Assembly (NCBI RefSeq): GCF_019320115.1
Contig: NC_089587.1
Span: 84,368,384 to 84,432,383 of the forward strand
Direction: 5' to 3'
From: Miscanthus floridulus
Taxonomy: Eukaryota > Streptophyta > Magnoliopsida > Poales > Poaceae
Length of the DNA: 64,000 nucleotides
Part shown: piece by piece, positions 1 to 12,250 of the stretch
Position numbering within the stretch: the stretch's first letter is position 1
How the letters are laid out: each line of letters opens with the position of its first letter
Notes under the pieces: model-generated
Databases searched by the model: none
The model's input: the letters and a program-made list of their open reading frames with translations, nothing else
Told to the model about the DNA's origin: nothing
Translations under genes and position numbers: made by a program

Positions 1-1567
1 GATGCCCAAGGCCTGTTGCTGGCCTAGGGCTCCTTGCGTCTGCCGGATCTACTGGGCGGCGGCGGCCGATGGCTGGCGCCTCATCGGCTCCTCGCGCGTG
101 GCAGATCCGGCACGCCTGGCCGTGGAGGAGGTGGTAACAGGCGGTACGAAGGTTGTGGGGGATCCGACCATGGAGGAGGTGCCTCCCACGGCAGATCCGG
201 CGGCAGCGCATAGCCCCCGTGCTAGGCGGTGTCGAGAAAGGATGGCCAGATGCGAGGGCAACGAGGACGATGAGCATAATCAGGTACACCTTCTCTGTCC
301 GCTCGTGCTGTGTAGGTCCTCGGCTCCCCACATCATCTCGTCTCTCCTACAGGGTGCGTCGAGATCCTTAGGCTCCTATAGATGCTGGTGTCGAGCAAGG
401 ACGTCCAGATGGTGAACCTCTGCACCTGTCGATTGAGGTTAGTGCATGCTACTAATCATGGAACAGAACTATGCTGAAGTTTTTCGCTTGCTTGCTTAAG
501 CCACGTATTGTAATCAATGCAGGAATACTTGAATTGTTTGATTAAATGCCTATAAGAACACTCATCTAGATATCTGTTAGCATTTGTAATGTCATTGCAA
601 CATTGAAATTTCACGCCTATTTAAATTTCTGCAGGAGAGGAGGATAGTGCTCTGACCTAGCCTGAACATGCTGGTCTTGACTTTGATGCAAACACTCAAT
701 TTCAATGTCAGTGTTGACTCTATTGTCACATGAGAAGGTTCCTAAAGGTAGCAAAAATCTTAGAAGAAGGTGAGATACTATACATACTCCTATTTTTGTG
801 ATAGCTGAATGGAGATATGCAGTCATCTTTCTATTGAGGATAGTAAGCCCTTTACATATTTTCATTGAGATCTTGTTGGACTTGTAGAATAGCTGAATGG
901 AGATATGCAGTCATCTTTCTATTTGCTTCATTGCACACTCTGTTTGAACTATTTAATTAGTTTCAAAGCTTACTGATAAATAGATGACATTTCTTTTTTG
1001 AATCTTTGACAATTCTTTTTTTAAGCTTACTCATAATGAGTCTGATGTAGTATTGACTTGTGATGTTTCATCCAGTTCATCCATTTTCATAGTCACTAAA
1101 TTAAATATGCATATCAAAATCCCACAAAACCCTGATTTCTGAATTTGGTTTAAATGCGCAGATCATGACAAGCTACTAACGCTGATTGCAATCTTAGCTG
1201 GCAAGCTACAGGTACATATCTCCATTTTCTTGGAACCGTGAACATTCTTACATGTATTTTTGTGAACATTCAATCATGTGAGCATTACTGAATTATTACT
1301 GCTTGTGCTTCACTATGTGAAGTTTAATGAGAATTTGAGAGTTGGTGTGAAACTGAATTATTGCTTCCTAGTAACATCTAATCTACTCTTGCTATGATGA
1401 ATATGAACTTAGCTTCATTTGACACCAAATGCTAACTGCTACTTAGATGACATTTCTTTTTAGAGTTTTTGCTGAAAACTAACTTATCTTATATTCATTT
1501 TGATTTCCAGGTAGCACATCTTATGGATTGGAAGCCAATTGAAGTGCTCGTGGATACAAATGTTTAG
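1..1567 (+). pseudogene. Possible captured multi-exon gene fragments inside the CACTA end
   Basis: Positions 1-420 are GC-rich (an open frame runs 2-415), unlike the AT-rich DNA that follows. Exon-like pieces with splice-site-like borders follow: a block ending near 436 before GTTAGTG, a short block at about 1162-1211 after a CAG and before GTACAT, and a block from about 1511 after TTCCAG to a TAG at about 1567. The last two read in order as ADHDKLLTLIAILAGKLQ and VAHLMDWKPIEVLVDTNV. I do not recognise the protein. A captured host gene with introns is one reading; chance open frames are the alternative. Confidence 0.3.
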
Positions 1568-1860
1568 TTATTTTAGACTCCCTAGAGATGAAATCTTTAA
1601 GTTCAAACTTAGTTGTTGTGATAGTCAAACTAAATGGCTGTGGGCTAGCCAATTTGTAGTTAGATAAAATGTGACACCAGTGGGCTCGCTAATACACTAA
1701 TACATGAATGACCATACCTAGGCTTCTATGTTGAATGGATTTTTTCCTCTTCAAACTAATGGTGGATATTGTTCTATGCACCTGAATAATGATATTATCA
1801 ATGTTCTGAATAATGTGGTCAGATTTGAATTTGAATTATTTTTTTTACTGGAAAATCCAC

Positions 1861-2122
1861 TGTAGGGGCGGTTCTTGATTGAACCGCCCTTACAAATACA
1901 CACAGCAGGGGCGGCTGGTGATACAGCCGCCCTTACAGAAGTTCATTATAGGGGCGGCTGATATTACCAGCCGCCCCTACAGAGGGCACTGTAGGGGCGG
2001 TTGAAAACACCAGCCGCCCCTACAGAGGCACTCTCTGTAGGAACACCCTGGGAAGGGCGGCTGGCGCAGCCGCCCCTATAGAGGCTCTAGAGCTGCCCCT
2101 ATAGTAACATTCTGTAGTAGTG
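1861..2122 (+). repeat. CACTA subterminal palindromic repeat array (3' end)
   Basis: About seven copies of a GC-rich 10-13 bp motif (GTAGGGGCGGCTG and its reverse complement) occur as small inverted pairs 15-25 bases apart, each able to form a hairpin. In characterised CACTA elements such subterminal repeats are the binding sites for TNPA. The array ends with the terminal inverted repeat at 2110-2122. Confidence 0.8.
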
Positions 2123-4160
2123 CGGGCCGCCCGTCCCCATGCTGGCTATCCGACACTGCAAACGAGGCCGGCCATCCACCGCTACCCCCGCGCGGCCCTC
2201 AAGCCCCTGCTCTGTGTTCTTCTCTCCTATGTGTTCTTCCATTTGTAAATTTGCAAGTTTGTGAAAAATTTGATGATATTTGTGAACAATTTGATATATA
2301 TTTCTCTGGTATCTGGAATCCGTAGAAAATTTTTATAATTTTTTTTGAAAAATTTGACATATATTTGTTTAATTTTCAAATTACATCACTCTATCTAATA
2401 AATTACACTGAATAATCAATGTAAATATAGTAATAAGGCGGTGTAAATATTATGACAGTGTAAGTGTATAGAAAAAATCTAGTTGTGGGAAATGATTAAA
2501 ACAACCGGTTGTTGGCTAGACAGATTCTAAAAAAAATCATAAATTAGTCTAGTAAGATGCGCTCTTCAGATTTTTCCAACTTCCCCTTTAACCCACAAAG
2601 ACTTTTGCAATCTAGACCCAATCTTACCAAGTCGCCTAAAGCTAATCTAGAAAGGTAAAGGTCACATAAGCAAAGCACGTGCGAAAGTAATAAACGTGGT
2701 AAGTAAAGAGCTATGGATAGAGAGGAAAAATTCTCATAGATGCAGTGATGTATCTCATGGTATCAATTCTTAAATCGTAACCCGACCCCTTGTTCATGTT
2801 GGAGTTCCACCAAGACACGCTCCTAGACAACAAAACTCTTCTGGTGATAGTGTTGGATTTGCGACACAAGGCTTCAACCAACCAAAGGCTAGCGCATGAG
2901 TCACACAATCTTAGCACTACTACTTACTCTTCCGATCACCTTGACGTTGTGTCCACTATGGAGTTTCTCCACACAAGGGAGGGGGCTCTTCATCCCTTGT
3001 ACACCGACATAATGCTGCTCCACACCATGAACAAATGGTCGCCACCTCGAAGGTCGTCATGCCTTCACCAGAAGGTCACAAAAGACCTCAAGCGCTCCGA
3101 ATTGCCAAAATACAAGGGCGCAATAGTCCAAATACTCAAAGCTCTGAAGCCTAAATTAAACCTCACAAAGATGCATTATAGTGTCTATCCTAGTCTTGGA
3201 TGTGATCTTGAATGGCTTGACAGGGTGGATTGAGTGTAGAAACACTTGTTCTAACTTGTACCAAACCTGGAGCACTCCAGAACACTCGTTCAAGAGAGGC
3301 AAGTTCATCTATATAGCCTGAACCCCCCCCCCCTCTCAAAGAGCTGTTGGAAAAGGTCTAACAGATTTTCTGCACACCAACGGATGATCCACTTAGTTCT
3401 ACATATTGTATCTGATCATTGGTATTTACTATTACCATGGCTCTCATCTTCATAGAATGATCCATCGGGTTGCTCCTATGCTACGCTATATCATCTGGTA
3501 GCTTGATCTTCTAGGTCTTCAACTGTACTAGCTTTCTAATGTGCACAAAATAATCCTTGGGTGATTCTTTTCTTCACTGTATAAGCTTGTGAGCATTGTC
3601 TTCTTGATTGACTTACTGGACTCCACTGTATGATCTGGCGGGCCTAATCATGTGATCTAGGGGGCATGCTCTAGCAGTAGGGAATCTTCGTTGTTTCTTC
3701 TTCGTTTCAACTCGGATCTTGATCAAACTTTAACATTGCATTCCTAGACCTGTTATAACATGTAACGCATATTTAGCAAACATGTTAGTTCTAGGCCTGT
3801 GTTGTCATCTCAATCACAAAAATCTAAAAGATATGATCATGAGCACAAGATGCTTACATGCTCAAACTGCTCCTCTACTTTCCCAACAAGTAATTGTCAA
3901 TCCACCTAGAAAATTAGGAGGAATGAATCAAAGATGGAAAAGGTAGGAAGGTGCTTTGAACATTTTCGAGGAGATCGTTATTACCTTTTTATTTCCCTAT
4001 TGTGTAGACTTGTAGTTAAGTAGTGTCATTGGTTCGACATTTTGGTCGATGTTTGTTTACCATGCTAGTCCATGTCCAAATGTGACTAAGTGAATGGCTA
4101 AAGAAATTGAAGGAAAGGCAATACAACAAAGAATTTGCTAGAAAATATGGTCTTGCCTTC
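2123..4160. other. Intergenic DNA between two CACTA elements
   Basis: There is a short GC-rich stretch (2123-2220), then AT-rich DNA. An open frame of 147 codons at 2790-3233 (+) begins after a frame-shared upstream block and has no domain that I recognise. A nine-base C run sits near 3325. The remainder (3300-4160) shows no gene. It could be old retrotransposon remains, but I see no LTR boundary. Confidence 0.4.
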
Positions 4161-4198
4161 CACTACGCTAGATTCTCACACTAAGAACGGGGGCATTT

Positions 4199-4445
4199 TT
4201 ACTGTAGGGGCGGCTGGGGTTGGGGGTGCCCCCACAGTGGGCGTTCTCGAGCCCCAGCAGCCCAGCTGCCCCTACAGATGGCATTGTAGGGGCGGTTGGT
4301 AACTTGAGCCACCTCTACAGTTGGGGCTGATCTATAGGGGCGGTTCAATCACCAACCGCCCCTGCAGTGCCCATTTGTAGGGGCGGCTGCCACCAGCCGC
4401 CCCTGCTATTCGACTGTAGGAGCGGCTGAATCACCAGTCGCCCCT
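4199..4445 (+). repeat. CACTA subterminal palindromic repeat array (5' end)
   Basis: Repeated GTAGGGGCGG motifs alternate with their reverse complement CCGCCCCTAC over about 245 bases, forming several hairpin-capable pairs (for example 4336-4367 and 4377-4401). It mirrors the array at 17705-17960 and is the expected TNPA-binding end region. Confidence 0.8.
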
Positions 4446-4454
4446 ACTGATGGC

Positions 4455-5296
4455 GCGCGAATAAATAGCAGCCACCCCCTTCTTCCACCTCAGGACACAC
4501 TCTTCTACACAAAAAAGGTTGGGAGGCCTTAGGCTCCTCCTAAAAATTGCTCTACTAAGGGGGAGGTTTTGATCTCAAATCTTTTAGTGAAGAGGCTCTA
4601 AAAGGTAAGGAAATGCTTCTTAAACTCTTTATTTGAAGTTTAATTTGTTGGTTAGTGAGTAATTTAATTTTTGGTTTTCTCTCTCTTCCATGGAGCTTGA
4701 GCTAGTTATGAGTGAAATTGGACCCTAATTTTCACTATACTAGGGTAAATTAGGTAGGGAAGTAAGATTGCACCCTTTGTTAGTACATCTTTATTGATTT
4801 TAGTGTAGTATTAGTGAAGTTTGGTGCATGTGTCATGAAACCCTATATCTAGATCTAGATCTAGGATTTTGTTTTTTTTTCTTTTTCAATTTTTTCTTTA
4901 TGTGACTAGGGTTTGCATGTAGGTGAATGTGTAATATTTTAATTATTGCTAATGTGTAAAATATCATCTACCATGGCTACTAATTATCATTTAATATTTA
5001 ATTTGATTCCTTTCTATAATGTGTGTTTTTAATTAGTTATGGATAAATAGGCCATTAATTAATTATCATCTACCATGAAATTGGAATGGAGTTTGCATGA
5101 AAGGTAGTGGATGAAATATTAAATATTGCTAATTGTTTTCTTTGAAATTGTTTATTTGAACCAATTAATTTATATTTTAAAATATTTATGCATTAATAGC
5201 AATTAATTAACTATCATCTACTACCATGGTGCGTGTCTCAGGTATATACAATTATTCTCGAGTAATATTCTTTCTTTGGTGTTTTGTTTCTATAAG
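4455..5296 (+). promoter_or_regulatory. Promoter and intron-bearing leader of the CACTA transposase
   Basis: A TATA-like AATAAATAG lies at about 4460, just inside the subterminal array. A leader then runs to AAAAG|GTAAGG, a good splice donor at 4605. Acceptor candidates are TCTCAG (ending about 5240) and TATAAG directly before the transposase ATG at 5297. The AT-rich stretch between would be a 5'UTR intron. This is inferred from signals only. Confidence 0.45.
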
Positions 5297-8200
5297 ATGG
5301 ACTACAGGAACTCTTGGATGTATGGTTTGTTAAGACACGACGCTCTTTTCCATGATGAGGTGGACAAATTCATCAAAGCCGTAGAGAAGCATGCAGCGAC
5401 GTTGAAAGAGAATAGTGACACAATTATTTGTCCCTACAAAGATTGCAAGAACCTTATTGCATTTCGAGATGTGAGTACCATCAAAGAATATCTGATTAGG
5501 AGAGGATTTGTTCTGGACTACACAGTATGGATTCATCATGGTGAAACAGTGATTGTTGATGACAGCGACGATGATCTAGCTAATGAAACTGAAACCCAAG
5601 TATACTTGTCCCGATTCACAGAAGACCTTGAGCAACAAATGGATCGTGACTATGGCAATCAATAAGGTGGTGGCTTTGGCAATGAACAAGGTGGTGGCTT
5701 TGGCAATGAACAAGGTGGTGATGATGCTAGTGGTGCCAGCAATGATGGTGAAGCACATGAGAGGGATGCAGATGACGGTGACAACTTGGATGAAATGCTT
5801 GGAGCCTTTGGACCAGAAATATTAGAAAAGAGCAAGAGAGGTCTAGAAAATCTTAAGAGGGTGACAAAAGCATCGAAGAAGACTATGTATGATGCTGAGA
5901 AGGGCTGTCCGACATACTTCACACTGCTATGTTTTGTGCTTGAGCTACTCATCCTGAAGGCTAAGTACGGCTGGTTGGACTATAGTTTCGATGATCTGTT
6001 GTGCCTCATGTCACAGTTGCTCCCACGGCCGAACACAGTTCCTGCCAACACATACCAAGCGAAGAAGGTTATAAGTCCACTCACATTGGGGGTTGAAAAA
6101 AGCCATGCATGCCCCAACCACTGTATCCTTTTTTGGCGTGGCACATCGTTCAAGACTTTAGATACATGTCCTAGGTGTAGGGCTAGTCGGTACAAGAACA
6201 ATGACCTTCAAAGTGGGGTGGAAGCCTCCATAGGAAAGAGGAAGAAGGGTGGGAAGAAGGTGGTGCAAGAATCTCAGCCCCCAGAGGAAACTCCATTAGG
6301 CAACGATGCAAATAAGAGAAGAATTCCTACCCTAGTTATGTGGTATTTGCCAGTGACCGACCGCTTGAGGCGTATGTTCCTAAACCCTAAGGAAGATGCG
6401 CTGATGACATGGTGGGATGATGAGCGCAAGGTGGATGATGATACGATCGCACACCCGACCGATTGTAGCCAGTGGCAAGCGTTCGATGCCAAGTACAAAG
6501 CAAAATTCAGTGATGACCCATGGAATGTATGGTTTGGCTTGAGCATCGATGGAATGAATCCCTTCAATGAGAGGATGACCAACCACAGCACATGGCTAGT
6601 CATCTTGACCATGTACAACCTCCCAACATATTTGTGTCAGAAGAGGAAGTACCTTCTCCTCACCATTCTCATCTCTGGCCCCAAACAACTAGGCATTGAT
6701 ATAGACATGTTCTTGGAGCCTCTGATGCAAGAAATGAAGAGGCTATGGAGGTATGGGGAGCCGATGTACGATGCGTTCCGGTGGGAGGACTTCATATGCA
6801 AAGCAATAATATTTGTTACTACCAATGATTACCCCATGCTATTTGCCCTATCTGGATAGTTCAAAGGCAAGACTGGATGCTTAGTTTGTTTGGATGGTAC
6901 TAAATGGGTGTTCCTAGATGGATCCAAGAAGATAGTTTATATAAGGAACCGGCGCTTCTTAAAGACAGGTCACAAGTACCATGGCAAATTGTACCTAAGA
7001 TACTATGGCAACATCCCGGAGGATGAACCCCCTCTAGAGAGATGTCGTAATGGAGAACATGTGTTCAGAATGGTCTAAAACATACATGTCGTCTGTGGAA
7101 AGAAGAATTCGGATGGAACAATCAGAGATAGAAGCACACCTCCCATCAAAGGCGTACCATTCAAGAAGCAATCGATCTTCTTTTAGTACCTGCCTTATTG
7201 GCCAGACTTGGAGGTCCCCCATGCCATTAATGCGATGCACGTGCAGAAGAATGTCTTTGAGAGTCTCATGGCTACCTTGATGGACATGGGCAAGTCAAAG
7301 GATAGTCTCAGATCATGGAAAGACATGGTGCAGCTAAACATGATGTGGGAGCTTTGGCCGGTACAGCAGGATAATGGCAAGTACAGTCTTCCCGTGGCTA
7401 GCTTCAACCTAACCCTAGAGGAGAGGAGAGCTATATGCAATTTCCTTAGGGGGGTCAGAGTGCCGACTGGGTTTTTGGTGAACCCGAAGAAGCTAGTGTC
7501 GATGAAGGACCTATCATTAACATACTACAAGGCTCACGATTGTCATGTGATGCTGACAGTGTTCCTACCAATTGCAATCAGGGCTATAAAGCCAAAGTTC
7601 CTAAAGATGGCCATCACCCGCATGTGCTATTTCTTTTCGAAGATGTCACAGAAGACGATTCATAGGCAAGAGCTGAGTGACCTACATGAATTCATGGTGG
7701 AGACCTAGAACCAGCTAGAGATGTGTTTACCTCCCGCTTTTTTTTATATAATGGTACATCTCATGATTCACCTGGTTCATCAGATCGAGGCACTAGGCCC
7801 TAGCTTCTTGCATGAAATGTGGTCCTACGAGCGGTTCATGTTGGTTCTAAGCCGATACGTGCATAACCGAACACACCCAGAGGGCTCCATGATAGAGGGT
7901 TATAATTCTGAAGAAGTTGTCGAGTGCTGCCAAGAGTGGCTAAAAGTACAGAGAGGGATTGGTAATCCCGATTCTCGTCACAAGGGAAGGCTAGCTGGGA
8001 AGGGCACAAGTGGTAGGAAAGTGTTCCTCGATAATGATTATAGAGAGGTGAGTCGGGCGCATTACAGTGTCTTGCAGAGTATGGCAGTGATGCAACCATA
8101 CATTGATGAACACATGGCTATCATTATGGCCGAGAGGAATGGCCGTTCAGATGATTGGGTCATGAAACAGCATAAGCGACGCCTGACATCATGGTTGAAG

Positions 8201-8837
8201 GACCAAAACATACAGCCTGGAGAAACAATAGATTCTATTACCATCAATCGGTTGGCGGCTGGGCCATCGAAACAGGTGACGTCTTGGAATGCTTATGACA
8301 TCAATGGGTACACATACTATACCGACACAAAGGACAGGAAATCTGTGAATCAGAATAGTGGCGTCCAAATAGAGGCTCTCGACGGAGTGGGGTGAAAGGT
8401 CCTGTACTTTGGCATAATTGAAGATATATGGGAACTTGACTATGGAAGGGATATAAAGGTGGCCCTATTTCGATGCCGTTGGATCAAGCAACATCAATTC
8501 AATGAGATCAGACAGAGAGTCATCGACCTCCAGAATGTAGGCTACCAGGATGACCCTTGGGTGCTCGCTGAACGTGTCGCGCAAGTCTTCTATATGCCCG
8601 ACCCACAAAGTAACCTTCCCCCAAAGAAGAAGACAAAGCACGTGGTGGCCTCCGGGAAACAACATATCATCAGAGTTGATGGCATGGACGATGTTGAAGC
8701 TTACAATAAGTGCGATGAGATGCCGCTATTCACAGACTTTTGTAAGAAGATCGAGGCTGTGGAAAAAAAACCTGCCCAAAGATGTATTGCCATGGGAACA
8801 AAAAGGTGTCAAGGGGAAAGTTGTCACGGTGGGCTAG
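5297..8837 (+). pseudogene. TNP2-type CACTA transposase, decayed (6 stops, 1 frameshift)
   Basis: One reading frame runs from the ATG at 5297 to about 8760 and encodes the CACTA transposase that cuts and joins element ends in the nucleus. In order I see an N-terminal transposase-associated domain (MDYRNSWMYG..., with a CPYKDCKN zinc-binding-like motif), an acidic linker with a GGGFGNEQ repeat, the Transposase_21 region (CPNHCILFWRG and CPRCRASRYK cysteine pairs, then WFGLSIDGMNPF), a DUF4218-like region (about 7700-8000) and a DUF4216-like C-terminus (GIIEDIWELDYG). The frame is broken at 5663 (TAA), 6857 (TAG), 7076 (TAA), 7184 (TAG), 7706 (TAG) and 8393 (TGA). An A-run near 8762 shifts the frame for the last 25 codons. 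Most stops are one C-to-T change from CAG, CAA or CGA. Confidence 0.88.
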
Positions 8838-8861
8838 CTAGTTTATGTAAGTGTGTCAGTG

Positions 8862-9045
8862 TTCGTAAGACTACATTCATGTATGTGTGTGTGAGACTAC
8901 ATTTATGTATGTGTGTGAGACTACATTCATGTATGTGTGTGTGAGACTACATTCATGTATGTGAAACTATATTTATGTATGTGTGTTTGAAACTACATTT
9001 ATGTGTGTGTGTGTGTTTGAGACTACATTCACGTATGTTTGTGTG
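8862..9045 (+). repeat. Minisatellite, about 28-30 bp unit, about 7 copies
   Basis: The unit GAGACTACATTCATGTATGT with a variable GTGTGT spacer repeats directly after the transposase stop. Copies differ by a few bases and by GT-run length. Confidence 0.75.
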
Positions 9046-9082
9046 AACAATGTGTACAAAGAATTTATTAAATTATGAAATT

Positions 9083-10345
9083 ACCAAAATAAAAGTTGTA
9101 GATCTCCATGAGTTATTCAACTTTGGTATTCATTACTTTTTTAGTTGAAATGATTTGGGGTCCAAATTATGGTTTCAACTTGTCTTTTTTCAAATTTCAA
9201 AATTTAAAAGGTTCAAATTTAGTCAAATGACAAGATAACCAAAATAAAAGTTGTAGATCTTGATGAGTTGAACAACTTTTGTATTCATCACTTTTACATC
9301 TGAAATCATTTAGGTTTTGAACTTGTCAAATTTCAAATTTCAAATTTTAAAATGTGTAAAACATTGTCACATCCAAGTTTGATCAAGCTTAAATGCTGAA
9401 GCATGATTTTAGAAATTTTTAGGAAAAAAAACCATCATATTTGGAGTTAGTATGAAGGAGAACAACTAGTTACAAAGTTTACCCACAGATTAAAAAGAGA
9501 AATCACACTGTTCTAGATGATCCTTACATGATCATAGTGAACAGTGTGATTTCTTTTTTTAATCTGTGGGTCAACTTTGTAACTAGTTTTTCTTCCTTAT
9601 ACTAACTCCAAATCTGATGATTTTTTTTCTAAAATTTTCTAAAATCATTCTCTATCAATTTATTTTATTGGTTTTGTCAATATATACATATGAAAAGTTT
9701 AAGCAATTTAAATTTTGAATTTCAAAAAAATGCAACTTCAGACAAGATTTTGGTACCCCAAATGATTTCAGCTGAAAAAGTGATAAATACCAAAGTTGAA
9801 TAACTTATCAAGATCTACAACTTTTGTATTGGTCATTTCTTCATATGACAAAGTAGTAATGACATTGTTCACAAATATGACACATCTCTCGTAAGGTTTT
9901 ATAAACTATATGAGACATGTGTAAGATTAGTGAACAATGTATGCTAAGAATTTGTCAAATGAAGAAATGAACAAAATAAAAGTTGTAGATATTCATGAGT
10001 TGAACAACTTTGATATTCATCACTTTTTATGTTGAAATCAATTTGGGTCTCAAATTTTGGTTCGAACTTATCGTTTTCCAAAATTTCAAATTTGAAAGGT
10101 TCAAATTTTGTCAAATGACAAGATGACTAAAATAAAAGTTGTAGATATTAATGAGTTGAACAACTTTGGTATTCATCACTTTTTATGTTGAAATCATTTT
10201 TGGTCTCAAATTTTGGTTCGAACTTGTTATTTTTTAAAATTTCAAATTTGAAATTTTCAAATTTTGTCAAATGACAAGATGACCAAAATAAAAGTTGTAG
10301 ATCTTCATGACCTCTACAACTTTGATGTTTATCAAATTTTCATTT
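9083..10345. repeat. Dispersed repeat array with a large inverted repeat
   Basis: A module of about 100-160 bases, containing AAAATAAAAGTTGTAGAT and then GAGTTGAACAACTTTG, occurs at about 9088, 9240, 9978, 10130 and 10286 in plus orientation. It also occurs once inverted at about 9745-9835. The inverted copy pairs with the one at 9240-9310, outside the tight hairpin at 9421-9632. It has no coding capacity. Confidence 0.7.
9421..9632. repeat. Near-perfect inverted repeat (about 92 bp arms, about 25 bp loop)
   Basis: The left arm at about 9421-9513 and right arm at about 9539-9632 are reverse complements with few mismatches. Examples are CACACTGTTC against GAACAGTGTG next to the loop, and TTTGGAGTTAGTAT against ATACTAACTCCAAA at the outer side. 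An RNA through this region would fold into a long hairpin. Confidence 0.8.
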
Positions 10346-10562
10346 GAGATCATTTGGTGTCTCAAAATTATTTTAGTAGTTTTGATTTTAATTTTTTCCC
10401 ATTTTTAAAGGTTCAATTTTGTCATTTTAAACTATTGTAGTTGTTTTAGTTATTGTATATGTAAATATATCTATAAAAAATAATTATAAAATTTTGTACT
10501 ATATTATTTATTATTTACATGTGAATAATTCATTTTGATTTAGAATTTCAAAAAAAAAATTC

Positions 10563-10665
10563 AACTGTAGGGGCGGCTTATAACCTCAGCCGCCCCTACA
10601 GTGGCTCTAATTCAACTGTAGGGGTGACTTATAACCTCAGCCGCCCCTACAGTGGCTCCGAGGTA
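10563..10665. repeat. Internal tandem pair of CACTA-type hairpin repeats
   Basis: Two copies of an approximately 53 bp unit lie in tandem. Each has CAACTGTAGGGGCGGCTTAT at the left and the inverted AGCCGCCCCTACAGT at the right (one left arm has GGGGTGACTT). They resemble the subterminal repeats of this element but sit mid-element, directly before captured gene DNA. Confidence 0.75.
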
Positions 10666-11577
10666 TATTACAGTCACCGTCGCTGTGGGTGCTAAGTGTT
10701 GGGCGAAATCGGGCTGTGGACGCCGTCAGGCTGCCCAATTTCACCGTCGGCGCCGCCTGCACCGCCATCGCCTGCCCCTCCCTGACCCCTCCTTCGCCTC
10801 CTCCACCATCTCCTTGACCCTAACCGCCACCCCCGCCCTATCCACCGCCGTTCCCCAGGCCGCGACGATGGCTAGGGTTTGGAAAAACTACTACCCCGCA
10901 TCCGGCACCCTCCCACCCCGCCTCCTTCCCCTCCCCCTCATCCAGCACCGGCGGTGGTGTCGGCCATCCACGGCGCCCAACTGAGGTAGCCGTTCGATTT
11001 CGCCAACGCCAGCTTCGGCGACGACACGGAGGAGGACGAGGACTTCATCCGTGTCGTGGAATACATTGAGCGGGCTCCGCTGTGTGTCTGCGGGCATGGC
11101 CGCTACGCGGTGGAGCAGGACGAGCAGCGTGGCCAGTGGGTGTACGTCAGCCCGTCGCAGCCGGTGAGCCTCCACAGTCCACACTCACCTCCAAAAAGAT
11201 CCTCTCTCTCTCTCTGTGTTTTTTACCCTACGGTTTAACCACTGCAGTTTTTAGTTAAAACGATGATGGTTTCTTGTACTGCTTTGGGTGTGGGAAACGC
11301 AATCCGAGGGGGAGGATTTTACTGTTTAGATGGAGAAATTTTTTGTTCTTGATTGAAGCATGGCGGTGAGACCTGTTACTACGATAGAAGAGGTGGATTT
11401 GAGGATGCTAGAGAATATGGGGAAGCAGAATGCTGGATTGCAGCGAGCATTTCTTGGGTTCAAAAGCTCTTGGAGGGGTTTTGCAGTGGTTTTGGTTGAC
11501 GACTTGGATGGAATGTATTGTAGAGGTTCCAGACTTCCAGGTGAAATTGCTGTTTTTCCGTGTCCAATTTGGTAGTA
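10652..11577 (+). pseudogene. Captured host gene fragment, unidentified
   Basis: GC-rich, codon-like DNA begins directly after the internal hairpin repeats. A 5' block contains an ATG at 10868. A second frame encodes an acidic stretch (ASFGDDTEEDEDF) followed by ERAPLCVCGHGRYAV, whose Cys-x-Cys-Gly is a little like a GRF-type zinc motif. It ends near a donor-like CCG|GTGAGC at 11162. A further open frame at 11360-11575 (MAVRPVTTIEEVDLRMLENM...) looks like another exon. The pieces do not join into one frame here. I cannot name the source gene; capture into the CACTA is inferred from position and composition. Confidence 0.45.
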
Positions 11578-12250
11578 ACCTGACGTTTTCGGATGAAATT
11601 GCGGGGTAGTAGTTTTTTTCAATTGCCTGCAAATAGATCTTCCTATATGTGATTTCCAGTTTGTTGCTGAATCTTAACCATCACTTTACTAATTTTGTCA
11701 TGATATTTTTTACGGGCGTTATGACTATGTCTGCCTTTTTGAGCATTTTGTCAAAAGTTTTAACCTACAAATGATTTGATTCAGCAACCGAGATAGACAT
11801 AAAACATTCATGCTGGATATTCTAATTGGAAGTGTTTTGGGTATGATCCAATTTGGGTGTTCTTTTGGTAATGAAAAGGAGGCATCTGGTAGTGTCCACT
11901 ACATAGTTATGTTTCACCCTATAATGGACATCAAAGTGTTTTATGTATTCATAAGTCCTAAGGTAAATCCGGAAGTCCCCGTGTTTAGTAGTTAGTAGTT
12001 AGTACAGAGCAGTGGCCCAATAACATCTTTCTACTCCAAATCATATGATACTAAACTGACATTCACCAGGGCAACAAATACTCAACTTGGAGTTTGTGTC
12101 TAACCCCAATGATACGGCTATACTGGGATGAGAACAAGATTGCAGATTTTTTTTACATATATAATAACAGGCATGTTAATAAATCAACTCACTGCAACTT
12201 TTGCATGGGAAAGCTACCTATTATTGTCCGGCAGAGCATTATGCCATTAC

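Larger units (their letters stand above)
1..2122 (+). mobile_element. 3' part of a CACTA transposon (runs off the left edge)
   Basis: The segment from about 1810 to 2122 matches, nearly base for base, the 3' end of the complete CACTA element at 17630-17982. It contains the same series of GTAGGGGCGG/CCGCCCCTAC inverted subterminal repeats. It ends in TTCTGTAGTAGTG, the reverse complement of a canonical CACTACTACAGAA terminus. The element body therefore extends leftward, and the other terminus is outside the window. The interior (1-1800) carries no transposase that I recognise, so this may be a non-autonomous or gene-capturing copy. Placing all of 1-1800 inside the element is inference. Confidence 0.7.

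Noticed and set aside
1861..2122. Regularly spaced palindromic GC-rich repeats resembling a CRISPR array
   Set aside because: The repeats alternate orientation, spacers are short and variable, and the array ends in a CACTA terminus. It is a plant transposon end.
5297..8837. TAG stops as a sign of stop-codon readthrough or an alternative code
   Set aside because: The same genes also hold TAA, TGA and a frameshift, and host genes nearby use normal codons. C-to-T decay explains the pattern.
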